64,000 nucleotides of DNA from Demequina sp. NBRC 110053 (GTDB lineage: Bacteria; Actinomycetota; Actinomycetes; Actinomycetales; Demequinaceae): positions 124,001-188,000 of the forward strand of contig NZ_BBRJ01000003.1 in NCBI RefSeq assembly GCF_002090095.1, written 5' to 3'. Each line of letters opens with the position of its first letter. Positions within the stretch are counted from its first letter, which is position 1. Of this stretch, positions 55,180-63,781 are shown one piece after another. The notes under the pieces are model-generated. The model was not told the DNA's origin. It was given only the letters and a program-made list of their open reading frames with translations, and searched no databases. The translations under genes were made by a program, and so were the position numbers.

Positions 55180-55985
55180 GGACGCACCGCCCGGAGCGCG
55201 GGGTGGGCGCCAGCGGCGACCATCTCCGCCACAGCCGTGCGGGGGTCCTTGTCCTTGACGAGCGCCTCGCCCACGAGCACCGCATCGGCGCCCATGCGCG
55301 CGTACTCGACCACGTCGTGGCCGTCGCGTATGCCCGACTCGGCGACGCGCACGATCCCCGCAGGGATCGTGGGGGCGACGCGAGCGAAGGTGTGGCGGTC
55401 GACCTCGAGCGTCTTGAGGTTGCGGGCGTTGACGCCGATGACGCGCGCGCCCGCGTCAGCGGCGCGCTTGACCTCCTCCTCGTCGTGCACCTCGACGAGG
55501 GCGGTCATGCCCAGCGAGTGCACGCGCTCGGTGAGGCTCTCGAGGGCCATCTGGTCGAGCGCGGCGACGATGAGCAGCACCACGTCCGCGCCATGGGCAC
55601 GCGCCTCCCACACCTGGTACGGCGTGACGATGAAGTCCTTGCGCAGTATCGGGATGTCGACCTTCGCGCGCACCGCGTCGAGGTCGGCGAGCGAGCCGCC
55701 GAACCGGCGCTCCTCCGTGAGCACAGAGATCACCGTCGCGCCTCCGGCCTCGTACTCGGTCGCGAGCGAGGCGGGATCGGTGATCGGTGCGAGGTCGCCC
55801 TTCGAGGGGCTCGAGCGCTTGACCTCGGCGATCACGGAGACCTCGTCCGAGGCCAGCATGGCCCGCGCGTCGAGCGCCCCCGGCAGACGTGCCGCGCGCT
55901 CCTTGAGGGCGTCCATCGAGGTATCCGCCTGACGGGTCGCCAAATCCTCGCGCACGCCGGCGACGATGCTCTCCAGAACGCTCAT
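55176..55985 (-). CDS. trpC: indole-3-glycerol phosphate synthase
   Basis: 269 aa. (Beta/alpha)8 barrel closing CdRP to indole-3-glycerol phosphate. [18 protein letters not shown] (about residues 51-68) holds the catalytic Lys, ILRKDFIV (about residues 110-117), [13 protein letters not shown] (about residues 186-198), and VAESGI. No trpF gene is nearby; in actinobacteria PriA (HisA) usually does that step. A 28-bp palindrome and a TAGCAT box lie upstream. Confidence 0.96.
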   Translation of the reverse strand: MSVLESIVAGVREDLATRQADTSMDALKERAARLPGALDARAMLASDEVSVIAEVKRSSPSKGDLAPITDPASLATEYEAGGATVISVLTEERRFGGSLADLDAVRAKVDIPILRKDFIVTPYQVWEARAHGADVVLLIVAALDQMALESLTERVHSLGMTALVEVHDEEEVKRAADAGARVIGVNARNLKTLEVDRHTFARVAPTIPAGIVRVAESGIRDGHDVVEYARMGADAVLVGEALVKDKDPRTAVAEMVAAGAHPALRAVRP

Positions 55986-56002
55986 TCCCTGCCCCCGTCC
56001 AT
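55982..56002 (-). CDS. possible six-codon upstream ORF (MDGGRE) before trpC
   Basis: ATG at 56002 lies 7 bp after TAGCAT (56010-56015), the leaderless geometry seen elsewhere. The frame reads MDGGRE and its TGA overlaps the trpC ATG (ATGA). The sequence also contains the GGGGGCAGGGA that would be trpC's ribosome site. It contains no Trp codon, so it is not a classical trp leader peptide. It may be chance. Confidence 0.25.
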   Translation of the reverse strand: MDGGRE

Positions 56003-56009
56003 GGCGACC

Positions 56010-56015
56010 ATGCTA
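56010..56015 (-). promoter_or_regulatory. possible -10 box upstream of trpC
   Basis: Minus-strand TAGCAT, 24 bp before the trpC start. It suggests that trpCBA can be transcribed independently of trpE. Confidence 0.4.
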
Positions 56016-56081
56016 CCGCCGGAGCCGAGGCCGCAGTACCGCCGGCGTGGTGGTGGATGCGCGCTCGCGTTGCCGCCCTCC

Positions 56082-56109
56082 GTGAGCGAGTGGGGCCCCA
56101 CTCGCTCAC
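56082..56109. repeat. 28-bp perfect palindrome between DUF2752 gene and trpC
   Basis: Two 14-bp arms with no spacer: GTGAGCGAGTGGGG and its exact complement. It lies 52 bp past the DUF2752 stop and about 66 bp upstream of the TAGCAT box. As RNA it could act as a terminator or processing site; as DNA it could bind a dimeric regulator. No T-run. Confidence 0.85.
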
Positions 56110-56161
56110 CTCACGCGGTTGATGAGCGAGAACGCGCCACCAGGCCGATGCGCGGGTCGAG

Positions 56162-56605
56162 TCAGGGGGCGAGGTAGGGCTCGAGCGCGGGGATGTTGCG
56201 TGCGATCCAGTACAGGACCACGGCACCGGCGAGCACGTACAGCGCCCACGCCGGCGCAGGGCGCCGGCGCACGGGGCGCCCGCTCGCGGCGAGCACCCAC
56301 GCCACCCAGCGCCACACGAGCCACGGCGCGACGATCACGGCGAAAGGGTTCATGTCCCACGCGCCCGCCAGATCGCCGTTGGCCGCGTCGTGAATGGCTC
56401 GGAGCGACCCGCATCCGGGGCAGTAGAGCCCCGTGACGAGGAGGCTGGGGCAGGTCGGGTAGTGGCCGCCCTCATGGGGATCCACGCTGCCGACGTAGGC
56501 GACGGCCGCGATGGCGCCCGTCGCCACGAGGATGGGAGCGACGAGCGGGTGGAGGCGCGACGTCAGCTGCTGCCGCGCCGCCTCCACCCGCTCATCGAGG
56601 CTCAC
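56162..56605 (-). CDS. DUF2752 membrane protein
   Basis: 147 aa, GTG start. The TGLYCPGCGSLRAIHDAANGD block (about residues 58-78; two Cys, then SLRA and H) identifies the DUF2752 family. Predicted helices at about residues 23-41, 86-106 and 120-138. Function unknown; the paired cysteines next to a membrane edge suggest a redox or metal site, which is speculation. It starts 6 bp after the CD225-like gene and is the last gene before the palindrome and trpC. Confidence 0.85.
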   Translation of the reverse strand: MSLDERVEAARQQLTSRLHPLVAPILVATGAIAAVAYVGSVDPHEGGHYPTCPSLLVTGLYCPGCGSLRAIHDAANGDLAGAWDMNPFAVIVAPWLVWRWVAWVLAASGRPVRRRPAPAWALYVLAGAVVLYWIARNIPALEPYLAP

Positions 56606-56611
56606 GTCGCG

Positions 56612-56938
56612 TCAGCTGCCGGCTGCCGAGAACGAGAGCGCGCCACCCAGCAGCAGCGCGAGGTAGCCGATGCCCACGACCAGGCCGATCCCGATGCCCC
56701 AGAACGAGACCTTCTTCGCGGTGTCAGCGGACTCCTGCGCCCCGGCGTGGTCGCCGCGCTCCCACTTGCCGTTCACCTCGGCGGCCTTGACGATCGCCCA
56801 GATGCCGAGCGGAAGGCAGCACAGCACCGTGGTGATGATCGCCAGGACGAGGTTGTTGTTCGGCGGCTGGCCATTGCCTCCGACGGGCGGCGGGCCTGCG
56901 GCTGGCGGCGGCGGTGGGGGCGGGGTGATGTCACTCAT
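56612..56938 (-). CDS. CD225/dispanin-family membrane protein
   Basis: 108 aa. A Pro-rich N-terminus (residues 5-18), then NNNLVLAIITTVLCCLPLGI (about residues 27-46) with the family CC-Leu-Pro pattern, a charged loop, and a second hydrophobic segment (about residues 77-100). The two-helix plan and AKKVSFWGIGIG segment fit CD225/dispanin proteins, short membrane proteins related in fold to eukaryotic IFITMs. Bacterial roles are mostly unknown. Good GGAGACA-like ribosome site upstream. Confidence 0.82.
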   Translation of the reverse strand: MSDITPPPPPPPAAGPPPVGGNGQPPNNNLVLAIITTVLCCLPLGIWAIVKAAEVNGKWERGDHAGAQESADTAKKVSFWGIGIGLVVGIGYLALLLGGALSFSAAGS

Positions 56939-56983
56939 GCTTGTCTCCTTTGATGTGGACGAGCGACCGGGAAGTCCCGAGCG

Positions 56984-57220
56984 CTACTGCAGTGGCTGGC
57001 CGTGGCCCAGCGCGCGGAGCGCCGCTCCAGCGGCGAGCGCAACGACCGCGAGACCGACGCCCACCCACACGACGGGCCAGACGGGGATGGCGAGCCCCAC
57101 CGACGCGATCAGCGCGGCGATGGTGAGGCCGATGTTGGCCACCCACGCAGCGGTGGTCTTGCCGTGGTTGGTGTGGGCCATGTCCGGAAGGTCCTCCGGA
57201 GCGATCTCGATGCTCGACAT
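56984..57220 (-). CDS. HGxxPAAW-type small membrane protein
   Basis: 78 aa. NHGKTTAAWVANIG (about residues 18-31) matches the actinobacterial HGxxPAAW motif, with Thr-Thr for the xP positions. Two hydrophobic segments follow (about residues 26-43 and 47-68). Such genes are regularly found between trpE and trpC in actinobacteria with no established function. It starts 30 bp after the trpE stop and precedes the CD225-like gene by 45 bp. Confidence 0.82.
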   Translation of the reverse strand: MSSIEIAPEDLPDMAHTNHGKTTAAWVANIGLTIAALIASVGLAIPVWPVVWVGVGLAVVALAAGAALRALGHGQPLQ

Positions 57221-57250
57221 TGTTGCTCCTTGCGTGTCGTGGTGGTCAGT

Positions 57251-58792
57251 CTAGCCAGGACCGATGGGTCGCAGGCGGGAGGCGAGGCTGATCGCGCGGA
57301 TCATCGCCGCGGCCTTGTCCTTGGTCTCCTGGTCCTCGCTGGCGGGCACCGAGTCCGCGACGATGCCGGCGCCCGCCTGGACGTGGGCGACGCCGTTCTC
57401 GATGAGGGAGGTGCGGATCGCGATCGCCATGTCCATGTCGCCGGCGAAGTCGAAGTACCCCACCGCGCCGCCGTAGAACGCGCGGCGGGTGGGCTCGATC
57501 TCGTCGATGAGCGCGATCGCGCGCGGCTTGGGAGCGCCGGACAGCGTGCCGGCCGGGAACGTGGCAGCGAAGACGTCGACCGGCCCGTAGGCCGGCTCGA
57601 GCTCGCCCACCACCGTCGAGCAGATGTGCATGATGTGCGAGTAGCGGTTCACCCTCATGAACTCGAGCACCTCGACGGAGGTGGGCTCGCACACCTTCAC
57701 CAGGTCGTTGCGCGCGAGGTCGACGAGCATGACGTGCTCGGCGAGCTCCTTGGGATCAGCGAGCAGATCCTCCTCGAGCGCCTTGTCCTCCTCGGGCGTC
57801 GCGCCCCGGGGACGCGACCCGGCGATCGGGAACGTCGACACCCGTCCACGATGCACGGCCGCGAGCGACTCCGGGCTCGCACCGACGACGGCGAAGGCGC
57901 GACCCAGGTCGTCCTCGAGGTGGAAGCAGTACATGTACGGACTGGGGTTGAGGGTCCTGAGCACCCGGTAGACGTCGAGCGGCGACGCCTCGCAATCGAG
58001 GTCGAACCGCTGCGCGGGCACCATCTGGAACACCTCGCCATCGCGGATCGCGCCCTTCGCGAACGTCACCATGTCCTCGTACTCGCCCGGCGCCGAGCGC
58101 TGGCGCACCTCAGGCGCGACGGCGGCGGCGTCGAGCGCCGACACCTCGCCCGGCTCGGCCGCGAGCAGCGCCCGCTCCATCGCCTCGACGCGCGCCACGG
58201 CATCCCCGTAGGCGCCCTCGATGCCGGTCGCCTGAGCGTCCGCGTTGACCGCGTTGGCGATGAGCCACACCGAGCCGTCCTGGTGGTCGATCGCGGCGAT
58301 GTCCGTCGCGAGCAGCAGGTGCGCATCGGGCACGTCGATCTCGCGCGGCGCCTTCTGCGGCAGCGTGGGCTCCCACTGGCGGACGATGTCCCAGCCCATC
58401 ACTCCGACGAGGCCGCCGGTGAGCGGCGGCAGTCCAGGAATGGGCTCGGACTGCAGTTCGCGCAGCGCGCGCCGAATCGTCTCGAGCGGCGCGCCGTCCG
58501 CGAGTCCGACCGGCACGTCGCCCGACCACCGCGCGTCGTCGCCGTCGATCGTCAGCGCCGCGCGCGAGCGCACCCCCACGAACGAGTACCGACCCCGCGA
58601 GCCGTCCGGCTCGGCGGACTCGAGGATGAACGTGCCCGGCCGCTCCCCCGCCAGGGCGCGGTAGACCGCGACGGGCGTGAGCGCATCGGCGAGGACCCTT
58701 CTGACCACCGGCACCACGCGCCGCGTCCGTCCGTACTCCACGAACTGCTCGTAGCTGGGCCACGTCTGACCCCACTCCACGGTGACGCTCAC
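57251..58792 (-). CDS. trpE: anthranilate synthase component I
   Basis: 513 aa, GTG start overlapping the hisI stop (GTGA). Converts chorismate to anthranilate with ammonia from TrpG, which is not in this window. N-terminal [15 protein letters not shown] carries the tryptophan-feedback region (the family's LLES motif region). Catalytic blocks: [38 protein letters not shown] split at residues 311-330, [12 protein letters not shown], and the [11 protein letters not shown] loop (about residues 413-423). The HisI-TrpE overlap suggests joint control. Confidence 0.96.
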   Translation of the reverse strand: MSVTVEWGQTWPSYEQFVEYGRTRRVVPVVRRVLADALTPVAVYRALAGERPGTFILESAEPDGSRGRYSFVGVRSRAALTIDGDDARWSGDVPVGLADGAPLETIRRALRELQSEPIPGLPPLTGGLVGVMGWDIVRQWEPTLPQKAPREIDVPDAHLLLATDIAAIDHQDGSVWLIANAVNADAQATGIEGAYGDAVARVEAMERALLAAEPGEVSALDAAAVAPEVRQRSAPGEYEDMVTFAKGAIRDGEVFQMVPAQRFDLDCEASPLDVYRVLRTLNPSPYMYCFHLEDDLGRAFAVVGASPESLAAVHRGRVSTFPIAGSRPRGATPEEDKALEEDLLADPKELAEHVMLVDLARNDLVKVCEPTSVEVLEFMRVNRYSHIMHICSTVVGELEPAYGPVDVFAATFPAGTLSGAPKPRAIALIDEIEPTRRAFYGGAVGYFDFAGDMDMAIAIRTSLIENGVAHVQAGAGIVADSVPASEDQETKDKAAAMIRAISLASRLRPIGPG

Positions 58793-59160
58793 GCGGGGCC
58801 ACCCCCCGCATCGGCGTCACGGGCTCCCAGGTCGCCCCCCGCATGGAAGCAGGTGCGCGCTCCCGTGTGGCAGGCCGGTCCCACCTGCGTCACGGTGACG
58901 AGGAGGGCGTCGCCGTCGCAGTCGATCTCGACCGCGTGGACGTGCTGGACGTGTCCCGAGGTGTCGCCCTTGCGCCACAGCTCGCCGCGCGACCGGCTCC
59001 AGTAGACGGCGCGGCCCGTGGTGAGGGTCTCGTGGAGCGCCTCATGGTTCATCCAGGCGACCATGAGGACGTCGCGCGAGTCGCGGTCCTGCACCACGGC
59101 GCACACCAGTCCGTCCTCGGTGCGCTTGAGGCGCTCGGCGACGTTCTCATCCAGCGGCAT
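58789..59160 (-). CDS. hisI: phosphoribosyl-AMP cyclohydrolase
   Basis: 123 aa. Third step of histidine synthesis. [12 protein letters not shown] (about residues 32-43), [18 protein letters not shown] (about residues 53-70), zinc and magnesium ligands in [11 protein letters not shown] and [10 protein letters not shown] are all present. No HisE domain is fused. ATG at 59160 has AAGGATG upstream; nine further codons in frame upstream are less likely. It is followed by trpE in overlap. Confidence 0.94.
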   Translation of the reverse strand: MPLDENVAERLKRTEDGLVCAVVQDRDSRDVLMVAWMNHEALHETLTTGRAVYWSRSRGELWRKGDTSGHVQHVHAVEIDCDGDALLVTVTQVGPACHTGARTCFHAGGDLGARDADAGGGPA

Positions 59161-59325
59161 GGGCTCATCCTTCCAGATCACGACCACCGCGCACTCCGCC
59201 GCCGCGTGAGTCCCCCTCGCCCTCCGCGCGAAGTGGATCCACGTCGCTGGTCTCGGGCCCCGGAGCAGCGAAAGGGATCCCTTTCGCGGGCAGGGGGAGA
59301 GACGATGCGCCGGCCGGGAGACGTG
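59161..59325. promoter_or_regulatory. spacer between the ABC exporter and hisI
   Basis: 165 bp. Besides the hisI Shine-Dalgarno, it contains a perfect 20-bp palindrome (59268-59287). It also has GATGCGCCGGCCGGG at 59303-59317, nearly identical to the rbpA-side spacer at 13691. The hisI-trp promoter probably lies here but I cannot place it. Confidence 0.5.
59268..59287. repeat. 20-bp perfect palindrome
   Basis: GCGAAAGGGATCCCTTTCGC reads the same on both strands. It lies 39 bp downstream of the ABC exporter stop... measured on the minus strand before 59326, and 108 bp upstream of hisI. As RNA it forms an 8-bp stem with loop GATC; as DNA it resembles a symmetric operator. Confidence 0.85.
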
Positions 59326-61146
59326 TCAATCGCGCGTCTGGGAGACCCACGCCGCATACAGCGAGGCATAGGTGCCGCCGGCCGCGACGAGCTCGCGATG
59401 GGGACCGACCTCGATGAGCTCGCCCTGCTCCATGACAGCGACCAGGTCCGCGCGCTCAGCCGTCGACAGCCGGTGCGCGATCACCACGGACGTGCGGCCC
59501 TGCATGAGGCCCTCGAGCGCGCGCGAGATGCGCACCTCGGTCGCCGGGTCCACCGCGCTCGTGGCCTCATCGAGCACCAGCAGGTCAGGATCGCGCAGAT
59601 ACGCCCTGGCGATCGACACGAGCTGACGCTCGCCGGCGCTCAGCAGCTCACCGCGCGGGCCGACATGGGTGTCGAGGCCATGGGGCAGGGCCTCGATCCA
59701 GGCGTCCAGACCCAGCGACTCGAAGGCCGCGAGAGCGCGGTGCTCGAGGTCATCGGGGCTCGCATCCGGGATCGCGTACGCGAGGTTGGTCCGCAGCGTG
59801 CCGTCGAAAAGGAAGCCCTCCTGCGGCACCACGGCGATCGACCGGCGCAGCGAGTCCATGGGCACCTCGCGCAGGTCGACCCCGCCCACGCGCACGGCGC
59901 CCTCGGTCGGGTCGAAGAACCGCGACATGAGGCGCGCGAGCGACGTCTTGCCCGAGCCTGTCTGGCCCACGAGCGCGATGCGCTTGCCTGCCGGCACGGA
60001 CAGGTCGACGCCCTTGAGCACCTCGGGTCCACCGGGATAGGTGAGACGGATGCCCTCCATCTCGAGCTCGCCGTGGCCGTGCGGGATGGGGGTGCCGTCG
60101 GGTCCGGGGTCCGCGATGGTGACCTCCTCGTCGACCAGCTCGAGCACCCGCCGCCAGCCGACCACGGCGCGCTGCATCTCCGCGAGCATCTCGATGATCC
60201 ACATGAGCGGGCCGGCGAACATGTACACGAGGAACGCGAATGCGACGACGGTGCCCACGGTCAGGTCGCCGCGCAGCGCGAGCGCCGTGCCTCCGATGAG
60301 GGCCAGGCCCGTCGCGAGCGACTGGCCCAGCACTGTCGATGAGAAGTTGAGCGAGGCGAGGATGGACGCCTTGCGCTCGGCGGCGAGGATGTCGTCGATG
60401 TCGTCGTTGAGCTGATCGCGCATGCGCTGCTGCACGCCATACGAGCGAATGGTCGCGACGCCCTCGAGCTGCTCCGACGTCCGCCCCAGCAGGTCGGCCA
60501 TCTTCGAGCGCACGCCCTGGAAGGCGCGCCGCACCCGCGGCTGGATCCACAGCAGCGAGACGACCATGGGCGCGAACGCCACGAGGACCAGCAGGGACAG
60601 CTGCCACGAGTAGGCGAGCATGACCAGGAAGACCGCGGCGGACTCGAGGGCGGAGATGATCATCGCCGCGCCGGTCCACTGCATGAGGTCGCGGATGGTC
60701 TCGACGTCGCCCGTGACACGCGACACGTAGCGGCCGCGCTGCTCCTCGTTCTGCGTGAGCACGGACAGCTCGTGAACCTTGCCGAACGCACGGATGCGCA
60801 GCGTCGCGAGGCCCGCCTCCGCGGCGGACACCATGCGCACGCGCACGCGCCACGCGAGGGTGGCCGCGATGATCAGCACGCCGGCGCCGGCCATGGCATA
60901 GCGCAGCACGACCTCGACGTCGACCCCGCCGGGGGCGAGCAGCCCCAGGTCAGTGACGCGCTGCGTGAGGAACGGCACCGCCGCGCGACCGCACGCGGCG
61001 AGCGCCGCGAGGATCAGCGTCACCACGAGGCCCGCCCGGAACTCGGGGCTCACCTGCAGGCCGCGACGGAACATCTGGCGAACGGTCATGGACTCGTGGT
61101 CGGCCGAGCGCCTCTGGTCTGCGTTCGACTGCTGTGCGGCCGTCAT
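59326..61146 (-). CDS. heterodimeric ABC exporter subunit with intact Walker B
   Basis: 606 aa: six membrane helices (about residues 35-325), then an ATPase domain. Walker A GQTGSGKTSLARL (about residues 397-409), signature LSAGERQLVSIARA (departing from LSGGQ), Walker B LLVLDEATSAVD with catalytic Glu, H-loop VIAHRLS. ATGA overlap with the partner gene shows they work as a pair. In such exporters this subunit provides the hydrolytic Walker B. Substrate unknown; drugs, lipids and peptides are all possible. Confidence 0.9.
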   Translation of the reverse strand: MTAAQQSNADQRRSADHESMTVRQMFRRGLQVSPEFRAGLVVTLILAALAACGRAAVPFLTQRVTDLGLLAPGGVDVEVVLRYAMAGAGVLIIAATLAWRVRVRMVSAAEAGLATLRIRAFGKVHELSVLTQNEEQRGRYVSRVTGDVETIRDLMQWTGAAMIISALESAAVFLVMLAYSWQLSLLVLVAFAPMVVSLLWIQPRVRRAFQGVRSKMADLLGRTSEQLEGVATIRSYGVQQRMRDQLNDDIDDILAAERKASILASLNFSSTVLGQSLATGLALIGGTALALRGDLTVGTVVAFAFLVYMFAGPLMWIIEMLAEMQRAVVGWRRVLELVDEEVTIADPGPDGTPIPHGHGELEMEGIRLTYPGGPEVLKGVDLSVPAGKRIALVGQTGSGKTSLARLMSRFFDPTEGAVRVGGVDLREVPMDSLRRSIAVVPQEGFLFDGTLRTNLAYAIPDASPDDLEHRALAAFESLGLDAWIEALPHGLDTHVGPRGELLSAGERQLVSIARAYLRDPDLLVLDEATSAVDPATEVRISRALEGLMQGRTSVVIAHRLSTAERADLVAVMEQGELIEVGPHRELVAAGGTYASLYAAWVSQTRD

Positions 61147-63014
61147 CCGACGTACCCCGCTTCCTCCTCGGCCTGGCGGCGCGAGTCCTCCTCGTAGGCG
61201 AGCACCAGCTCGCGGTAACCGCGGTCGCGCTCGAGCAGCTGCGCGTGCTTTCCCGCATCGACGACGCTGCCCGAGTCGACGTGCACGACGTGGTCAGCGA
61301 GCAGGATGGAGGCGAGTCGATACGCGATGATCAGCACCGTCGGACCTTGACCGTCGGCGCTGAGGCCCCTCAGGATCTCCTGCTCGACCCTGGGGTCGAC
61401 GGCACTGGTGGCGTCGTCCAGGACGAGCACGCGCGGCTGGCGGACCAGCGCCCGCGCGAGCGCGAGCCGCTGGCGCTGGCCGCCGGAGAGGTTCATGCCG
61501 CGCTCGGCGAGCACCGCGTCCAGCGCGGAGGCGCCGTCGCGGCCCAAGCCCTGCACGACGTCGGTGATGTTGGCCTGGTCGAGTGCTCGCCACACCGCGT
61601 CGTCGTCGTAGTCCTCGCCCAAGGTGACGTTGTCCCTCACCGTTCCGGCGAACACGAACGCCGTCTGCGGCACGAGCGCGACATGGTCGCCGAGCTTCGC
61701 GATGGTCTCCATGTCGATGTCGTCGAGAGAGATCGCGCCCTGCACCGGGCGAGCGAGCCGTGAGGCGGCGAGAGCCACCGTGGTCTTGCCGGATCCGGTC
61801 GCGCCGACGAGCGCCGTGACGGTGCCCGGCTCGAGCTCGAGCGAGACGTCGCGGAGGATGACCGCGAGCCCGCCGTCTCCGTCGTCGGCGCCGATGTCGG
61901 CGCCGTCGAAGCGGATCGCGCCCGCGCCGTCGCGCGCGACCTCGCGGTGCCCTGGCTCGTCCACCTCGGTCGCGGCCTGGGCGATCTCGCCCACGCGCCG
62001 GAACGCGACGAGCGCCTGAGGCATCTGGCCGAGCACCCAGCCCAGCCCGCGGATCGGCACGGCGAGCAGGGTGACCAGGTAGATCGCGGCGACCACGTCG
62101 CCCACGGTGACCGCTCCCGCCTGCGCGCGGTAGGCGCCCACGATCATCAGCGCGACCGATCCGAGCGGCACCACGAGGTCCATGAGGGGCTCGAACCAGG
62201 CACTGGTGCGGCCCACCTTGATGTCCGCGTCGCGCAGCCCGTTCACGGCCGTCGAGAATCGGGCGGTCTCGCGGCGCTCGGCACCCAGAGCCTTGACGAC
62301 GGTCCCGCCCTCGAAGCTCTCGTGCGCGATGGTCGAGACGTCGGCGCGCAGCTCCTGGCCGAGGTCCCAGCGCGGCGTGATGACCTTCTCGTACAAGAGG
62401 TTGATCGCGAAGATGATCGGCACGACGGCCAGCCCGGTCACGGCGAGCCACGGATCCATCCGCCACATCGACCAGCCAGCGGCGAACATCATCACGAAGG
62501 ACCCGACGGTGAAGGCGAAGGGGTGCAGCGTGTTGGTCGCGCTCTCCGAGTCCGACGACATGGCCGACAGGATGCGACCCGACGGGTTCGCCCGGTGCCA
62601 CCCGAGCGGAAGGCTCGCGAGCGCATCGGCCACCACGCGTCGGTGGCGCGAGCCCACTCCCGCCACCGCGATGCCCTGGACCCCGCGGCGCAGTCCCACC
62701 AGCACGGCATTGAGGATGCCGATGCCCAGGAAGGCGCCGCCGGCCAGGAGGATCGCCTCGAACGGGTCCTGGGTGATCTCGCCCCACACGCCCTGGATCG
62801 GCTCTCCCTCGACGCCGGGGATCACGACATCGTCGGTGATCTCGCCCAGCAGGGTGCCGAACATCACGGTGAGGATCGAGAACACGGCCGCGGCCGCGAT
62901 GGCGAACATGAACCGCCAGCGCTCGGTGCGCATCGCGTGGCGGACAAGCTGGAACGACTTGCGGTTGAAGGATCCGCTGAGGCGGTAGTCGTCGGCCCGC
63001 TGGGAGCCGCTCAT
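61143..63014 (-). CDS. heterodimeric ABC exporter subunit with degenerate Walker B and H-loop
   Basis: 623 aa: six membrane helices (about residues 33-330), then an ATPase domain. Walker [14 protein letters not shown] (about residues 408-420), canonical signature [14 protein letters not shown], Walker [13 protein letters not shown] with Asp for the catalytic Glu, and switch region IIAYRLAS with Tyr for His. This is the pattern of a degenerate site subunit. ATGA overlap with hisF upstream. The charged Glu-rich C-terminus ends in EEAGYVG. Confidence 0.9.
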   Translation of the reverse strand: MSGSQRADDYRLSGSFNRKSFQLVRHAMRTERWRFMFAIAAAAVFSILTVMFGTLLGEITDDVVIPGVEGEPIQGVWGEITQDPFEAILLAGGAFLGIGILNAVLVGLRRGVQGIAVAGVGSRHRRVVADALASLPLGWHRANPSGRILSAMSSDSESATNTLHPFAFTVGSFVMMFAAGWSMWRMDPWLAVTGLAVVPIIFAINLLYEKVITPRWDLGQELRADVSTIAHESFEGGTVVKALGAERRETARFSTAVNGLRDADIKVGRTSAWFEPLMDLVVPLGSVALMIVGAYRAQAGAVTVGDVVAAIYLVTLLAVPIRGLGWVLGQMPQALVAFRRVGEIAQAATEVDEPGHREVARDGAGAIRFDGADIGADDGDGGLAVILRDVSLELEPGTVTALVGATGSGKTTVALAASRLARPVQGAISLDDIDMETIAKLGDHVALVPQTAFVFAGTVRDNVTLGEDYDDDAVWRALDQANITDVVQGLGRDGASALDAVLAERGMNLSGGQRQRLALARALVRQPRVLVLDDATSAVDPRVEQEILRGLSADGQGPTVLIIAYRLASILLADHVVHVDSGSVVDAGKHAQLLERDRGYRELVLAYEEDSRRQAEEEAGYVG

Positions 63015-63781
63015 CGGACCTCGATCCCTGCGTCGCGCATCGCTGCCTTGACCTCCTTGATGCTGAGAGTGCCGAAGTGGAAGACGCTCGCCGCGAGCAC
63101 CGCGTCGGCGCCCGCACGGGCCGCCTCGACGAAGTGCTGGGCGGTGCCGGCACCGCCGGAGGCGATGAGCGGGATGGACACCACGGCTCGGACGTCCCGG
63201 ATCATCGCGAGGTCGAAGCCGCCGGTGGTGCCGTCAGCGTCCATCGAGTTGAGCAGGATCTCCCCCGCGCCCAGCTCGGCCCCGCGACGCGCCCACTCGA
63301 CCGCGTCGATGCCCGTCCCCGTCTTGCCACCGTGCGTGGTCACCTCGTAGCCGGACTCCGTCACGGTGTCCGGACCGCAGCGGCGAGCGTCGACGGACAG
63401 CACGAGCACCTGCGAGCCGAACCGCTGTGCGATCTCGGCGATCAGCTCCGGCCGCTCGATGGCGGCGGTGTTCACGCCCACCTTGTCCGCTCCCGCACGC
63501 AGCAGTCGGTCGACGTCCTCGGGGCTGCGCACGCCGCCGCCGACGGTCAGCGGCACGAACACCGTGTCGGCCGTCCGTCCCACCATCTCGTACGTGGTGT
63601 CGCGGCCGTCGCTCGAGGCGGTGACGTCGAGGAAGGTGACCTCGTCGGCGCCGGCGTCGCCGTACGCGCGGGCGAGCTCGACCGGGTCGCCGGCGTCGCG
63701 GAGATCCTTGAAGTTGACGCCCTTGACCACGCGGCCGGCGTCCACATCCAGGCAGGGGATCACTCTCACGGCGGCACCCAT
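63011..63781 (-). CDS. hisF: imidazole glycerol phosphate synthase subunit HisF
   Basis: 256 aa. Cyclase half of the IGP synthase; forms imidazole glycerol phosphate and AICAR with ammonia from His[19 protein letters not shown] (about residues 7-24, catalytic Asp), [30 protein letters not shown] (second catalytic Asp, about residue 132), and LIASGGAGT phosphate loops are intact. ATG at 63781 overlaps the PPIase stop; six more in-frame codons upstream are unlikely. Separated from hisI by the ABC exporter. Confidence 0.96.
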   Translation of the reverse strand: MGAAVRVIPCLDVDAGRVVKGVNFKDLRDAGDPVELARAYGDAGADEVTFLDVTASSDGRDTTYEMVGRTADTVFVPLTVGGGVRSPEDVDRLLRAGADKVGVNTAAIERPELIAEIAQRFGSQVLVLSVDARRCGPDTVTESGYEVTTHGGKTGTGIDAVEWARRGAELGAGEILLNSMDADGTTGGFDLAMIRDVRAVVSIPLIASGGAGTAQHFVEAARAGADAVLAASVFHFGTLSIKEVKAAMRDAGIEVR

